From Larimichthys crocea (Eukaryota; Chordata; Actinopteri; Sciaenidae): a DNA stretch of 64,000 bases. The stretch covers positions 9,801,868 through 9,865,867 of the forward strand of contig NC_040019.1 of assembly GCF_000972845.2 (NCBI RefSeq), given 5' to 3'. The notes beneath the pieces are model-generated. The model saw nothing but the letters and a program-made list of their open reading frames with translations. It ran no database searches and was not told the origin of the DNA. Positions 21,609 to 34,315 of the stretch are shown piece by piece (the first letter of the stretch is position 1; every line of letters begins with the position of its first letter). The position numbers and the translations under genes are program-made.

Positions 21609-24600
21609 GTAACATTTCTGAATAGTACATGTGTTTTAAACAACTTGCAGCATTTTTCCTCTGATCTCTCTCTGCTCCACCTTTTCAGATTTTCTGCTCC
21701 TTATTGATTTCATTTGTATTTTCGATTCAAACTGTTTATTTAGTCTTTATTTCTGACATCACATGGATAGACAGATCCACTTGAAGAGGTTGGGGGTGGC
21801 GATGTGGGTACCACTCCCTGCACTTGCCTTACGGTCTAGTTAGCCTATTGACAGTTTCGGGACTGTGTAATCAGACAGTTTATCAAGTGAGCCATGCTGA
21901 CATTGCTATCTTCCGTTTTATAAAGCAGATGAGAATAAATTTTTGAAGACTAACTGATGTTTTGAGCTAGCCACCATTTTGGTTCAAGTCCATGCTGTGC
22001 TATTTTCTGCACTTAAAGTTTTTCATCTGTAGGCGTAAAATGGGCTATGTTTTCCTGATGAGTGAGTAATCACTGTCTTTCCTCAGAATGGTGCGGACGT
22101 CGTTATGTGAAATGTTCTGCAGCACTTTAACCCTGTCCGTGCTGGTTGCATTGTAGATGTATTGCATCTCATGTATTTTCTGACAGAAAGTTATTTTGGT
22201 GCCTGAACCTAACCAGATCTTAATCATAAAATAGATTTCTTTATCAACAGTTTTGAAAGGCACAGACAAATAATATCATTCAGCTGAGTGAGACGATTTG
22301 CATACTGTTTCCTGTCATTTCATCAGGACTTTGTGCATTAATTAATTCTCACACAAACCCCTTGTGTTCATTTTGAAATAATTTTGTATTCAAATGTATT
22401 TGTATATATTATACAGTGAGAATATAGTTTTATTTCAATTATCTGATTCTTACCAACACCACCTCACATGCTCTATGACAAGCGTGGCTGTCAGGTACAG
22501 TATGTTTTCCATATGTGGGTATTATTCTATATTCTAATTGTTTTGACATACAGTATGCACATCTGATCTGTTGTATGTTATAGCAATAGATGATCATTTA
22601 AGTAAAAGTTCACAACATCAAGTACAGAAAACTGAAAACTGTTGATCTCTAACCTGTCAAAATGTTCTGATATGTGATCCGTCATCTGCTGTCGGCATCA
22701 TAGCTAGACTGCTGTATCTTCAAACTTGCAACTCTGCACGTTCGAAGCTAGAATATTAGATTCTTCAAGAAAAGCCGCTCTGAACTCCTCATTCCATTAC
22801 CAAACTGTCAGTACGTCACGGTGGGAGAGCACTGCTTTTAAAAAAGGATGAGAGGAGCCTGTTATGAAAGGCGGACTGACCCTAGCACCTAGCTCTGGGA
22901 GCCACCAGACCCTGAAAACAGGTAACCGCAAAATACTTCAAATTCATAGAGACTGTCCAACATACAGGTCAATTTACACTGTGTTTGTTTATATCTGCCC
23001 AAAAGTTTGACTGTCCCCACCTTCCCTGCTGCTCTGCTGTCATACTTTTTACCAGCTGGTAAAAATTGTAAATATAAAAGTTCAGCTTAACACATTTATT
23101 AAAATTCAGGTTTTATAAAAAGGTGCAAACGTTTCCTCATAGCCGATCTTTAAAGATATGCCGAAAACAAAGTAGATAACTTTATGCAAAATTCCTCCTC
23201 TGAGTAAAAAAGATATGGCGCTGCCACCATTTATTGTCCAACTGGCTGACAGTTCTCTGTTTATCTTACCGATTTTACTGCGAGTTAATCTGATTTCAGC
23301 GCTGTTACATAAGATTAATGTGAAAAGTAAGAAGCAAAGCATGAATTTAAACTTTAAATGAAGCACCTCTCCAAAATGAATGTGACATCTAACTATTCTT
23401 AAATATACTGTACCAGGTCTAATAACTTTGCTGTCTTGAACACACTTAGTAAATGTTTCTGCAATATAAAAATGTTATGCAGCAGCCTGTGACAGTTCAG
23501 CTTAATTCTGTGGAAACTGAACTGTCGCCAAGATAAATTGAATATAATAAGTGTGTAAAAATGTAAATGTTAAAAAGTTAGTACATTGAGGTTGATTGTA
23601 ATTTTTGCTCTATCATCATTAAGTATCACAAAATGACAACAACGCAATGATATATTGCAGTTCCATGCATCTGCAGGTCTGTGCTATAAGCACTACTGAT
23701 TATGCACTTGAGTTTCATTCAAATTACTGATTTACTTTATGGCTAAAAATTGGTAACGAACGAAAAGAAAAACATACAATATTTGCAACACAGTGATAAA
23801 AGGTAATGGCGTGGGAGGAAAAGTACACATCATTATGTGAAAGCAATCACCACAGCATCTTAAAAAAAACATGACTGCGCTAACCAGAACCCTGTGACTC
23901 ATGCTCTGAAAGATAAGCTTCACCCAAAGGACGTTGTGCAGGACTGAAAGTGATGCAACTGGGAGGTAAGCATGTAAGATAAAAGGATACGAAACAACTG
24001 CCCATCAAATCGGTCTGATAGCAGGTGATATGAAACAGACTAATATAAATCTAAGTACGTAATCTTGGAAAAATACAGCACTTTATCCTATTTTTGGCCC
24101 GTGTAATAATAACTCATAATTTCATCATTACTGAAATACCCTCATGTAAAAAGGCTGTTTTCAAATAAGTAAATATAGTGACATTCTTGCTACTGAGTGT
24201 GCCTTTTTATGTCATCAGTATCCATGTGTCAGATTTACTGTGAACAATAACCCTACCGCACATTAGCAATGAACCGTGAACATAGCAGGTACACACACAT
24301 AAACAGAGCCATATGTTATAGCTATTGCTTCCTGTGGAAGGATATAGGTGTTATCGAGTTTTGATTTTCTCTCTGAACGCAGTTAACTTTATCAACACCA
24401 GCATCTCAAGTTCTACCGTGCTGCAATATTTGTCAAGTGGATACTGACCATCGCTCACTGCCCCTGCGCAGAGAGGTGAAGTCGTCTAATGCTGACATGT
24501 TCATTTTGTCTAAAGGAAGGAGTTTTCATTCTGTGTGACAAGAAGCCTGATCAAGCAGATGTCTTGATGGATTAGAAGTGGCTTGTTTAATTTGGCTATC

Positions 24601-26163
24601 TTGCAGACATATTCAGTGAAGCAAAGAAGATGTGCAGAACGACGCAGCGATGGACACACAAACAGCATCACCCAGCATGAACGAAAATTGTGCCTCATCT
24701 AGAAAAACTGCAGGTCAGGTTTATGTGTATAACCTGTTCCTGACTGAGACAGAACAAAAACAGTCTGTTCTGCTGAGCGCTCCAGTGTGTTCTCTAGTGG
24801 GAGATTGTAATCCTTCTACTGGTTGGATAAAGCATTTTTGTGCAGCAGCGTTGGATATGTCTGACACACTCGTGTAAGTATCTACCTGACACCTAGAGAA
24901 AAATGATTGGCAACTTCTAAATACCAAGTACTAATACTGTACACTGTAGCATGGTTTTAATACAATTTATATCCCGTGAAGCTGATACAACTATTTCCCC
25001 ATAATCACTAAAAATCCAAAATGAATACAACCATCTGAATAAAAAATGACTGGATCACACACAACATTTGATCCCTGGCTTCTCACAATATTTTTTTCTT
25101 TGTGACCAAATGAATAATTACAAAGAGCTACAATTAACCTACCATGTATGTCTCTTTAGAAAAAAGGAATATAGACAGAATAGTGAATACTGTCCTTTCC
25201 AGTGAGGGGATTTACATAAAATTGCAAAGGGTGTGTCACACAGAGAAATCCAAGACATCACATATTCAGAAGCACAGCAAGATCAAGTATCCCCATCAAC
25301 GCTTTGGGGAATAAGAGCATCTTGCAAGATGTAAAAAAAGAAAGAAAGAAAAAAAGCTAAACACACACATAAAAAAAATAAAATAAAAAATACTGTGTGG
25401 AAAAAAAAAAGGTATCCTGAGAACAGGAGGCCAGACTTGCAGGAAACAACAAGTGCGATTAGGACCATCTGTTTTCTCTTATTACCTTCGCAAAATAGGT
25501 TTTCAGCCAAGTTTGTTAGTCTGATAGCAGGACATTGTCAGCAGATTCCAATAAAGATGTGGTGTTAAGTGTTACAGGCAAACAACTCATTTGTTTTTGA
25601 CTAGCATCCGGATTACATGGTGCCACCATGTGGTCAATATTTTGGATCATACTTTCAGAGTAAACAAACATGTTTTTTTGGATTCCTCATTTCTTTGGTT
25701 GAGGCTGCTTCCAATTGTAACATTTCTTCATTGCCAATATATCGCTGCATTGTTTTCACAATTTACTCTAACAAATCATATATAATATCCCTCAGGCAAT
25801 AATAAATGAATTTAAATATTGCTTACCATAAGTGTTGCAAAGTTGATGTATGTATGTATGTATGTGATTAATATTTTATATATATTCTCTACTCAAATAC
25901 ATTTTTGGACACACTGTGAATGCAAACCAATAAAACCATGAAATAACAAAATGAAATAACATTTTATCTGGCACTGCAACATCAAGACGAATTCAAACTG
26001 TAAAAACATCCTTTGTACAAACCCAAGTATTCCTGAAAATAATGTATGCATTATCCATCAGTTAATCATCAGTATGTCCATTTTTAATTCAAGATTTATA
26101 TCATTAATATTTTGTGTTATTAAAACACAATATTTTATTGAATCACTTGTTCCTTGGCTCAGC
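21609..26163. other. Gene-free sequence
   Basis: No named repeat. Two weak exon-like spots were noted. At 22830-22919 a GC-richer stretch ends AAACAG/GTAACC after a TTTAAAAAA box. At 24607-24721 a stretch between CTATCTTGCAG and CTGCAG/GTCAGG contains a good start context, GCGATGG (ATG at 24650). A (TGTA)n run lies at 25845-25865 and A-rich runs near 25335-25410. None is strong enough to call a gene. Confidence 0.4.
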
Positions 26164-26262
26164 TTCCTACCGAATTCGATCAAAATCTGTGATCACATGT
26201 TCGAAATCTTTACAGACAAACAACTGGGACCAAAAATATAACCTCTTTGGCAGAAGGTAATA
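26164..26262. repeat. Decayed fish interspersed repeat
   Basis: CTGTGATCACATGTTCGAAA, CTTTACAGACAAACAACTGG, then GGGACCAAAAATATAACCTC and TTTGGCAGAAGGTAAT resemble the end of a dispersed repeat marked by 'ACCTCCTTGGCGGAGGTAAT' in many genomes. The copy is short and diverged, and the family is not assigned. Confidence 0.5.
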
Positions 26263-28019
26263 CATACTACCAGAACAGTAGTAGTGGGGTGAGAAGGACT
26301 TTACTGATGAGAGGCAGAAGCTGTTGCCAATAGAAGAGGGACACCATGCTGCAGTGAGTTCCACTGGACTGTTTATTTTTATTGGATTCTGTTCTGGATG
26401 GCCGCGCAGAGTGAGCTCTTATGTGTGTGACAAACAAGGGACTTGAGACTCTGTTCTAAGCTTAACAAACAAAATGAGCAAACCAATGCCAACAGGAACA
26501 AGAGGACAGCTAATATTCAAAAATCTGAAAGAAAAAATACTGATTATTTCCCATCTTTGTTTAAGTTTTTTTTTCCTGCACTCACACACTGGCAAAAAAA
26601 AAAAACATATTAAACAAAAATAGAGCCTTTGTTACACTGTCATACATTCACAGGAACAAATCATCTGATTAAATGAAAAATATTCCAAGCAATTTCTTGA
26701 GTCTTATTGTAAAAGGTTTTGTTGTTGTTAGACATGCCTCAGTGAAAAGTGACAAATAGATAGTTGCATAGTCTGTTACAGTTGCCTTGTTAGCGTTTCA
26801 CTTTGTATTTATGTTGAACGGCCATGAATCTTCACAGCGTATGTAAGGGTCAATTCAGCAAAATAATCAGGTGCCTGTCTATTTTAAGTTCTTTGTAATA
26901 TGTGAGACATTTAATCAGCTTTAAATGCGGAAAAATAACAATCCAATAAAAGATACATGTTTGCCAGAAACATTTAGTGCATTTTAAATGATACATTTTA
27001 AAATACACAGACAAATAATATGTCTTTTTGTCCAGTGAATGCTGGTATGTTGATGCCACATCTGTTAAGTCTCTGCTTGCTATCTAAACTTGGCTACATT
27101 TGTCTGATGGCTGCCTCAGTCTTTCTTGTCATGTTCATTTTATGCCTGTTAGTAGGGATCGGCAGTTAAATGCTTATCTTTAGCCGCTATGTGACACTGG
27201 TGTGTTTGGGAAGGATCATCTTTTATGAATCCTGACGCCATATAAATCCCATTCTCAACACAGTATTTCAGCATTCCAGTGGCTCACTTTCGTGGGTTAT
27301 GGTGCGAGCTCCAGCTCTCACTTCATTCTTTATGCTTCATTTCTTTATGCATCTCTGCCTCTTTGTCTTGTGTGACTTCTCATGCGAATTACTTAGCACT
27401 GCAGTGAGGTTTGCTGGGAAATCTCAGCAGATTAGTTTGATGAGCTTCTGCTTATTTTGACACAAAATAATGAATCATAATTAATCATTGAAACTATAAA
27501 AAACTGTTGACACTTTAGTTATTACTTTAAGATCTTCTTTCATATATGTAATCACACATTCACATCTACACCACATATCACACATGCATACATGTTTTTC
27601 AATTTAGCTAATTATGCCTATTGCAAAACAAATAAAGACAATAATGATTAATTAGATGCAAAAATGGCATGTCTGTACCATTTAACCTGAGAAGTTATAC
27701 TATACCTTAACTAATCCCCACTAATGCCATTTAATGAGATAAAAAAAAAAAAAAGTCATTCTCCTCAGATAAGACGTAACCTCACCACCCCCAACACTAC
27801 GATTAGGGTTGTGAGTGTACAAATCTTTGACAGCAGAGGGGTCTGAGGCCTCTTGGCCCCAGTAGCAGCAAGCTGTTCAAGTGCTTTGTGTGATGTTTTA
27901 AAAAGGGCTGACAATGCATGCAAATCATCTTGAGTGTCTGGGATGTTAATGCGCCGGAATCACCAGAGAGCAGTATCCTGCCAAGCTGAACTTTAACCAG
28001 TGCTATACCTGTAATCACG
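26263..28019. other. Gene-free sequence
   Basis: Nothing coding. An octamer-like ATGCAAAT lies near 27919-27926. A-rich runs lie at 26595 and 27740. Confidence 0.45.
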
Positions 28020-28117
28020 GGGTTTACTCCCTAGCTGTCTCATTGGAGTGAAATTAAATGCCTTGTGGGGTCTCCACAGTCAGATTGAATGTTTGTGTTG
28101 TTACCTCTGAACACACA

Positions 28118-28133
28118 CTGTCAATCATGACAG
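28118..28133 (-). promoter_or_regulatory. PBX-MEIS/PREP composite site
   Basis: The minus strand reads CTGTCATGATTGACAG. It contains TGATTGACAG, the exact consensus decamer for PBX-MEIS and PBX-PREP homeodomain pairs, and a second TGACAG half-site in inverted orientation, making a 6-bp perfect inverted repeat around ATCA. By chance a given decamer is expected about 0.1 times on both strands of 64 kb. The surrounding 28020-28330 is free of recognised repeats and holds several homeodomain-type cores (AATTAAA, TAATG, GATTAG, TAATTAT). Function as an enhancer is inference. Confidence 0.45.
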
Positions 28134-29734
28134 ATTGCCCAAGGTGGAAGGGCAGATTAGGAGACACTTTATGGGTTTAAATCAGCTTCTTGTCAGGAGC
28201 CACGCATCTGTGAATTAGTCTGGGGCTTTTTAATGTGTTTCTTAAGCCCTTTATTTAAAAGTGTCTCATACCTTGATTAGCAAACTTTCCACAGGGACGA
28301 TGGTTGTAATTATAAGCAGTATCTGATTGTTACTAAAAATACCAAAAGAATTTTCTTGTGCATGTAATAGGCACTTATTTGAGTGAAACATACCGAAGCA
28401 AAATGTCACAGCAACTAATACAATAATGCCCTAGTCTCCTTCTTCTAATCAAAAAGATACAAAAGAGTTATAGCTTCTGACATGTATTAGATTGATTAAA
28501 GTATGATGTTACTGTGCTGAGTGGAGACATTTTTCTCTTGCCCTTCTCTATCAAGCTCTAGTCAATATCACCTTGGGGGGATTCAGGGGTGTGGAGGTGG
28601 GTTATATGAAGTATTTGGTTGATATATGACTGGTCTGCATCATTTGTGACTGCCTTATCGCTCAATCACTCAGCAAGATGGAGATGCACAGGCAGACTGT
28701 TTTAATGACCCCAACCTCTACCCAAGTCAAAAGCAGGTAATCTCAGCAGCTTTCTATTTGCTTTCTTCTATAGTTCACATAACATCACAGCTATGTACTG
28801 TAAGGTCACTCATGTGTTAATGTGTTTTCTGTACGTCAGGTGACGTGATTTTCAAAATGAAACACTACATATAAAAATGCATATGATTTAAATTATTGTG
28901 AGCATGTGCAAGGTCTCCTGTACCTTTTATGATAGGTGCTATCTCTGCTTGTACTGGTACTCCAATGCTCCAGTGTAACGACAAAGTTAAAGTAATCTTG
29001 CAAAATCTTGTTAAAAGAATATATGGATGGCCCATTTGTTCATGACGCCATATCATTTGCAAAATATAGTAGCTGCAGTGTGTGCAAATGTGATTGAGGT
29101 TGGGGTTTAAATGGTGCACAGTCTTCACATGTCAAGCTTAATTCCAAAGTGTATGCCAATCAGGTGCACCGAGCCTTATCCCTAATGCAGTTTTGACCCT
29201 CCGAATAGATATATCTGTGTGTGTGTGTCTAAGAAATTTTGCAGCCTCCTCAGTATTTTTCGTCCATAATTGCCTCCTGTCAAAATGTCTGAGTGAGCTG
29301 ATTGCAGGAAATAGGACAGGACATGCATGGCCCTCATTAACCCATCAGTTGGTGCAGCAGATGTGGCAGATTGAAAGATTGGGTAACACGGGCAGATATC
29401 ACCTCTGTAGCTGATTTTTTTTTTTTTTTGTCATTATTTTTACATTTATTAAGCGAGAAGTATGTGCTGAAATGAAACTTTGCTTAATTAGTGTGTTATG
29501 GTAGCTATGGCAAGTCTTGCTGAACCTGCAGTTTATACAGTGTATAACATATATGATGACAAATGGAAATTACAAATTTTGTCACGGATACGTCAAAGGT
29601 TTCAGGACTTTTTATTGGAACAGATACATCCTGTTCAGGGTCAAATAGAGTTAGGACATATCCGAGTTTGGATGGGAGGCATGTTTCACCCTGGACTGCT
29701 TGCTTGATTGACACATGGCTAAAACTATGGATTT
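28134..29734. other. Gene-free, largely repeat-free sequence
   Basis: Little simple sequence is present beyond a T tract at 29415-29429. The 28134-28330 and 29000-29190 parts have balanced composition with no repeat signature and are candidates for conserved non-coding sequence. That cannot be tested from one genome. Confidence 0.4.
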
Positions 29735-29955
29735 GCACAAACTGTACACTATATTTGGAGTTCCCAATTCACCTTCTGCTTGCTCGTTTTGTCATTTCGT
29801 CTGTCAAGGAAAACCAGATTATCCAGAAGAAACCCCAGACACAATGACAACACACTAACTCCACATACATGTCCCAGCTAGTGTTCAGCCAGTCCCAACC
29901 CAGGATGCTCTTGCTGTGAGGCTGGACTACAAACCACTGACTGATGACCATATTT
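29735..29955 (-). mobile_element. Very decayed tRNA-derived SINE (family A)
   Basis: TTTCGTCTGTCAAGGAAAAC, CAGATTATCCAGAAGAAACC, CCAGACACAATGACAACACA and CTAACTCCACATACAT follow the same order as the other family A copies. The right part, CCCAGGATGCTCTTGCTGTG then AGGCTGGACTACAAACCACT, corresponds to the tRNA-like head in reverse. Many substitutions suggest an old insertion. Confidence 0.6.
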
Positions 29956-30931
29956 AAATATAAAAAGGTTCTGTGGCATGTCGGTGCTCCCTAAATGAAT
30001 CCAAGCAGCATAAGAGATTCTCAGGGAGCACATTAAAACTACAAGGAATATACAGAAGAGAACCCAGAGGGTACATATCACTGAGATGTGGGATATACAT
30101 AATGCACAAGGCAGGAGATGTCATCACAAGTATGGTAATAAGACAGTTGAACAGGAGGTGGAGGAGGGAGGTATCAGCGCGTACACTACGGCAGGAGTAA
30201 GCAGCAACACTAGCAGAAGTAGAGGCAAGCATAAACGATCAGAAGAGTGAGAGTGAGAGTGTAAGCTTGTTAGATTACCGGTGATTGTAAGAGTCAGCTA
30301 GTACTTATCAGCTAATGGTGTGCACGACTTCAGCGCACCGCCTGAACTCACACAATTTCAGTCAGAAAGGATTTAGAAGCATTTATTGCACCAAACGACA
30401 CACATTTGCACTTGGAATTAGGGGCTTTGTGGTTGTGTGTACTTCCCGCATGAAACCAAGCTGCATGTGAGATTATGAGGGAAGCAAATTAAAACCACCA
30501 AAATCACAATGTTGATCCCCTTTTTAAGGCTTGATAAAGCAGAAAAAACACCCCAAAATAACAGATCCAACTATTATCCTAATAATACAGTGCTGATGCA
30601 TCCTGCATTTCTGTGGAATGATAGTTTTATGTTGATACAAGGATAGAAAAACCTAAAAGACAAAAAGCATATTGCATTTCTAAAAAGACTCTACAGTGGG
30701 AAAGCCAAAGTCAGTCAGTTGCTGACATGTTGCCCCAATTGCATTGTGATGACAGTCTCCAAGCATACAAAAATATAACATAAAATATTAATGTAAGTGG
30801 ATATTAAAGATTAAAATTAATGTTAAATATAATATTCATATACCCCAAGTTGAATCAGCAATCATTTGCCAGGCTGAAGAGGCTTAAGTTTCTAATTGCT
30901 ATTCAGATTGAAACCATTTCAAAGTCATCCA
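29956..30931. other. Gene-free sequence
   Basis: A purine-rich, GC-richer part lies at 30050-30270 with a short GAGAGTGAGAGT run. A 75-codon frame (29973-30200) starts in the SINE edge and shows no family match. Confidence 0.45.
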
Positions 30932-31390
30932 TCATAGCCTTGCCAAACATACCCATTTACTTCCGCAACCACAACAACCTTCTGGCCTACACAGCCTTTT
31001 GTGCCTGCTGGAAACCCATGCTCTCACAGAGCTAAACATTGCTAACCAGGCTTGGAAGAGCTCTTTCTGCAGCTCGACAGCCTCCCACACTGCTGGTGTC
31101 CATGCTGCAGGGTTTGAACATTTTCCAAGTGTCCCCAACCTCTGCAGACAAACAGAGAAAGTTTGCTCAGAGGTGAAAGTTGAAAGAATTTTGGACAGAC
31201 ATGTTCTCACAAAATCACACTGCCTTGTGAGAACAAACGTTACCTTTTTCACCATCTGATCCAAATCACGACCAGGTGGTGATCAGCTCAGCTCCACACT
31301 TCACCCAGGACATAACACCTCAAGCCTAATGAGACAGCTACAAAGTCAGTCATTGATCTTTGGCCCAAAGAGCTCTGCTAGTGCCAACTG
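30932..31390 (-). mobile_element. RTE/Rex3-like LINE endonuclease fragment
   Basis: Read on the minus strand, 31386-31258 encodes LGQRSMTDFVAVSLGLR and, after a stop, ADHHLVVIWI. These match the end of the endonuclease of a fish non-LTR retrotransposon, where the motif is normally SxDHHLVV. Further along, 31102-30935 encodes WTPAVWEAVELQKELFQAWL, matching the linker between endonuclease and reverse transcriptase in the same protein. Two in-frame stops are present in the first part, and a frame change lies between the parts. The reverse transcriptase is absent. RTE/Rex3 clade is assigned from memory of the WTPAV and DHHLVV segments. Confidence 0.78.
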
Positions 31391-31820
31391 AACCCGCATG
31401 AGAGTTGGGCAGAATGGCACAGCTGATTTTGTGTTTATGCAGATCAGTGGCACAGTGTGAATTTTGGTGCACGTTTCGGCATGGCGTTTTGTCTGTGATT
31501 CTGCCTTCAAAACACGTTTAAACACAAGTACAATGAAGAGTTTTTATGGCAGCAGACAAAGTAAAAACAAGCAGTCCTGCTGGGCTCACAATAAAGTCAC
31601 GTCTTAATCTATTTTGTAGTCTAAATTTGAAAAATCTTGCAGTTAGATTAGTGTCAGGCAGCTCTCAAATGCCTGAGCTCCTGAGCTCCTCAGATCTTGT
31701 AGCCATTGCTACAATTCATCCATAATGATGCTTAGCTGATTGGACCAAGACAATTTTGCAGGCTCATTTGAGACACAGTACATTAAAACCTGTGTCACAC
31801 TAAGAGACAATTAACAACAG
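31391..31820. other. Gene-free sequence
   Basis: No named repeat and no exon-like segment seen; CTGAGCTC occurs twice in succession near 31673-31690. Confidence 0.45.
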
Positions 31821-31843
31821 TATATATATATATATATATATAT
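31821..31843. repeat. (TA)n microsatellite
   Basis: About eleven TA units, directly abutting the first copy of the 48-bp duplicated sequence. Confidence 0.95.
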
Positions 31844-31890
31844 CAGCTTAATATCCACAAACACAGACAGTAGCACACCAGAGGGAGACA
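31843..31890 (+). repeat. 48-bp dispersed direct repeat, copy 1
   Basis: The 48 bases starting TCAGCTTAATATCCACAAAC and ending CAGAGGGAGACA recur at 32636-32683 with a single difference (A against C at position 8). Spacing between copies is 793 bases. Both copies are followed by different sequence. Confidence 0.92.
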
Positions 31891-32052
31891 TATATATGCC
31901 CTATATTTATACTGACATCATTAGTAGATTGTATCCTCATGAGAAGAGCAATGTCAAAGGCAAAAGCTATATTGATTAAGGAGGATTACCTTGTATAACT
32001 CAACGATTAAGGTGTAAAAAAACACAATGTTGTGGATATAAATTGTGCACTG

Positions 32053-32053
32053 C

Positions 32054-32122
<69 letters not shown>

Positions 32123-32130
32123 GTAATAAT
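32053..32130. repeat. (TAA)n microsatellite
   Basis: About 25 TAA/ATA units with one TAG interruption near the right end. A plus-strand frame reads through it as polyasparagine, which is an artefact. Confidence 0.97.
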
Positions 32131-32635
32131 ACTACAGTATATTTTCAGGAAAATATAGTGAGACTTGGCTGGTTATATGTGTGCTACAGTGTTGCTGCAC
32201 ATTTTCCTACAAAAAGCACAATTTTGTATTACACTTTATATATAGACATAATTGTTATTGGCACTCTCAAAACATTAAAGAATTAAGAAGCATGGCTTTT
32301 TATAATCCACTGAAATTGCATAGCAACCATAAAAGTATTAAAAAAATGTCAATCCTGAGACTCCTAAGGTGCACAACAAAGTTAATTAGCCTAAATAAAA
32401 TGTGTCGTTAATTATGCCACAAATATTCTGAGAGAAATGTATTTCAGTTAAATATCATCACAGCATGATATTAAAATATTTAGTGTGCACAGAACATCTT
32501 ATGTACCAGCAATATATTTATTTATTATCTTTTGACAAAAATGCATTTATTGTTGACATAAAGCATAAACACACTTTATGTTGACGCTACATAGGCCTCT
32601 CATCGATACAGTAACAGTTTGCAGGACACTCATTC

Positions 32636-32683
32636 TCAGCTTCATATCCACAAACACAGACAGTAGCACACCAGAGGGAGACA
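32636..32683 (+). repeat. 48-bp dispersed direct repeat, copy 2
   Basis: Identical to 31843-31890 at 47 of 48 positions, same orientation. Confidence 0.92.
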
Positions 32684-34256
32684 GACATTCCCCCCAGTCT
32701 TGTTAGAATTGACTGCAAAGCTTTGTCACCAAATGAGTCAGACGTTGGGTACATGGGCTAAAAAACCAAGGCCGCTCAGATACATGAGCCAGCTCCAATC
32801 ATTCACCTCAAAGAGCCAGCTTGTTTGTGAACAAACATGAGCAATATGTGATCTAAATATTGTGAGGTTGAGGGTTTTGTTGCTTGGGATTTCACAGCTT
32901 GTCACAAATAATTCATGTTTGATCCTGCCATTTAACATTTAGAAAAGATATGATATAGTATGAGTGTTCATGATATAGACAAATAACAGCCACTGAATTA
33001 ACATATTTACCTCACACAATTAAAATACAGCCAAGTGCTAAGAATGGAAATTTATGTGTTAAAGCAGAGAATCAATATGCTACAGTATTCCATTTCACAA
33101 ATCCCCTCTCACCTCTACTGAGCAGATGGCTTGTAAAAGGAAAAAAAAAAGTATGCCAACCAGTAATCATATGTGCAATAAATGGTGCTGGTTATGTTCC
33201 TGTGGAGTGACTACAGATGGCATGGTGATAGTCTTGCCTCAGAGTGCATGTGCACATTTTAGACACACCCTTTATACTGCCCCAATGGGAACTTTTAGCA
33301 CAGACCATGTCACTACCTATTGCCAAGGCAGCTTTCCAAAAGAGTGGTAAATCACACAGGAAATGACTTTTATAGACATCTAATTTTATTGGTATTTACC
33401 AGGCCAGATGCTAAGCAGTAAGTATGGCTAATTATCTTTGGTTTATACTAAAAATACAAATAAATATTTATAACCCACGAGTTCAATTTTTAAGTGCAAA
33501 TCAGAGTTTTAAGTATCAATAAAATAGACCCAGATGAATATCAGGTAATGAAAAAAATATGTTCACCTTTACATACACTTGCATTACAATACACTAGAAC
33601 TATAAATGTATAACTGGTGCTTGATCAGAAGCATTGGTATTAAATTCCAGTTTACCCAGGTATTCTGAGTTGTCCTCGCTGCAGTGCAAGTGGGGCCATA
33701 TTAAATAATAATAATAAAACTGTTACCTCGTAGAAAAGCCAACATGTAGACGCATCCAGACACATTATATGGTTGAATATTAGTTTACAACTGTCTGTTG
33801 AACGTACCTTGTTGTGTTCGGTGATTTGGACTGATTTGTGGCTCGGAGTTAAATTAGGTGACAGAAAAAAAAGCACATGAAAGCTTTTGTACATTTAAAA
33901 CAAGAGAGCCCACAATCATCATCTCTCACCATCGAATAAACATTTTATGCCAGATTATGGAAGACATAGATCTCTGAGAGTGGAAAGCTTTACTGATATT
34001 ATATTTGCCTGTATATTCTGCAAGGCAGTTGTGTTTGGGATTTTTGAGCAGTTTCCTGCAAATGTTGCCATTAATCAACATAAATCATAATCAAACTTAA
34101 ATATAACGACCCACCAACCACTTCCCTAAGTGAGACATTATTTTAATATTTATGTAGTAAAACAACATGCAGAGCATGCAGTTCGTGAAGGTGAAAACAA
34201 ATGGAGCATAGCATCACTTAAGGCAGAGCACTGGAATCGCACTTGCATTAGCTGAT
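32684..34256. other. Gene-free sequence
   Basis: Chance frames up to 80 codons. The 33186-33350 part has balanced composition but no splice signals around it. Confidence 0.45.
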
Positions 34257-34315
34257 TAATAATAATAACAATGATGATACACATTATTTATACAGCCATT
34301 TTCCAAAACAAGGTT
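34257..34315 (-). repeat. Decayed LINE 3' tail with TAA-type simple repeat
   Basis: TTAATAATAATAACAATGAT followed by ACACATTATTTATACAGCCA and TTTTCCAAAACAAGG resembles a fish repeat that begins with ATAATAAT and continues 'CATTTTATTTATATAGCGC'. Its reverse complement is typical of a retrotransposon 3' end. Short and diverged. Confidence 0.4.

Noticed and set aside
21109..21612. 167-codon plus-strand frame, the longest in the window
   Set aside because: Composition is mixed, it overlaps a more protein-like frame in another phase, and no family or upstream signal supports it as one exon.
32032..32286. Plus-strand frame with a long asparagine run
   Set aside because: It is the (TAA)n microsatellite read in one phase. 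No coding context flanks it.
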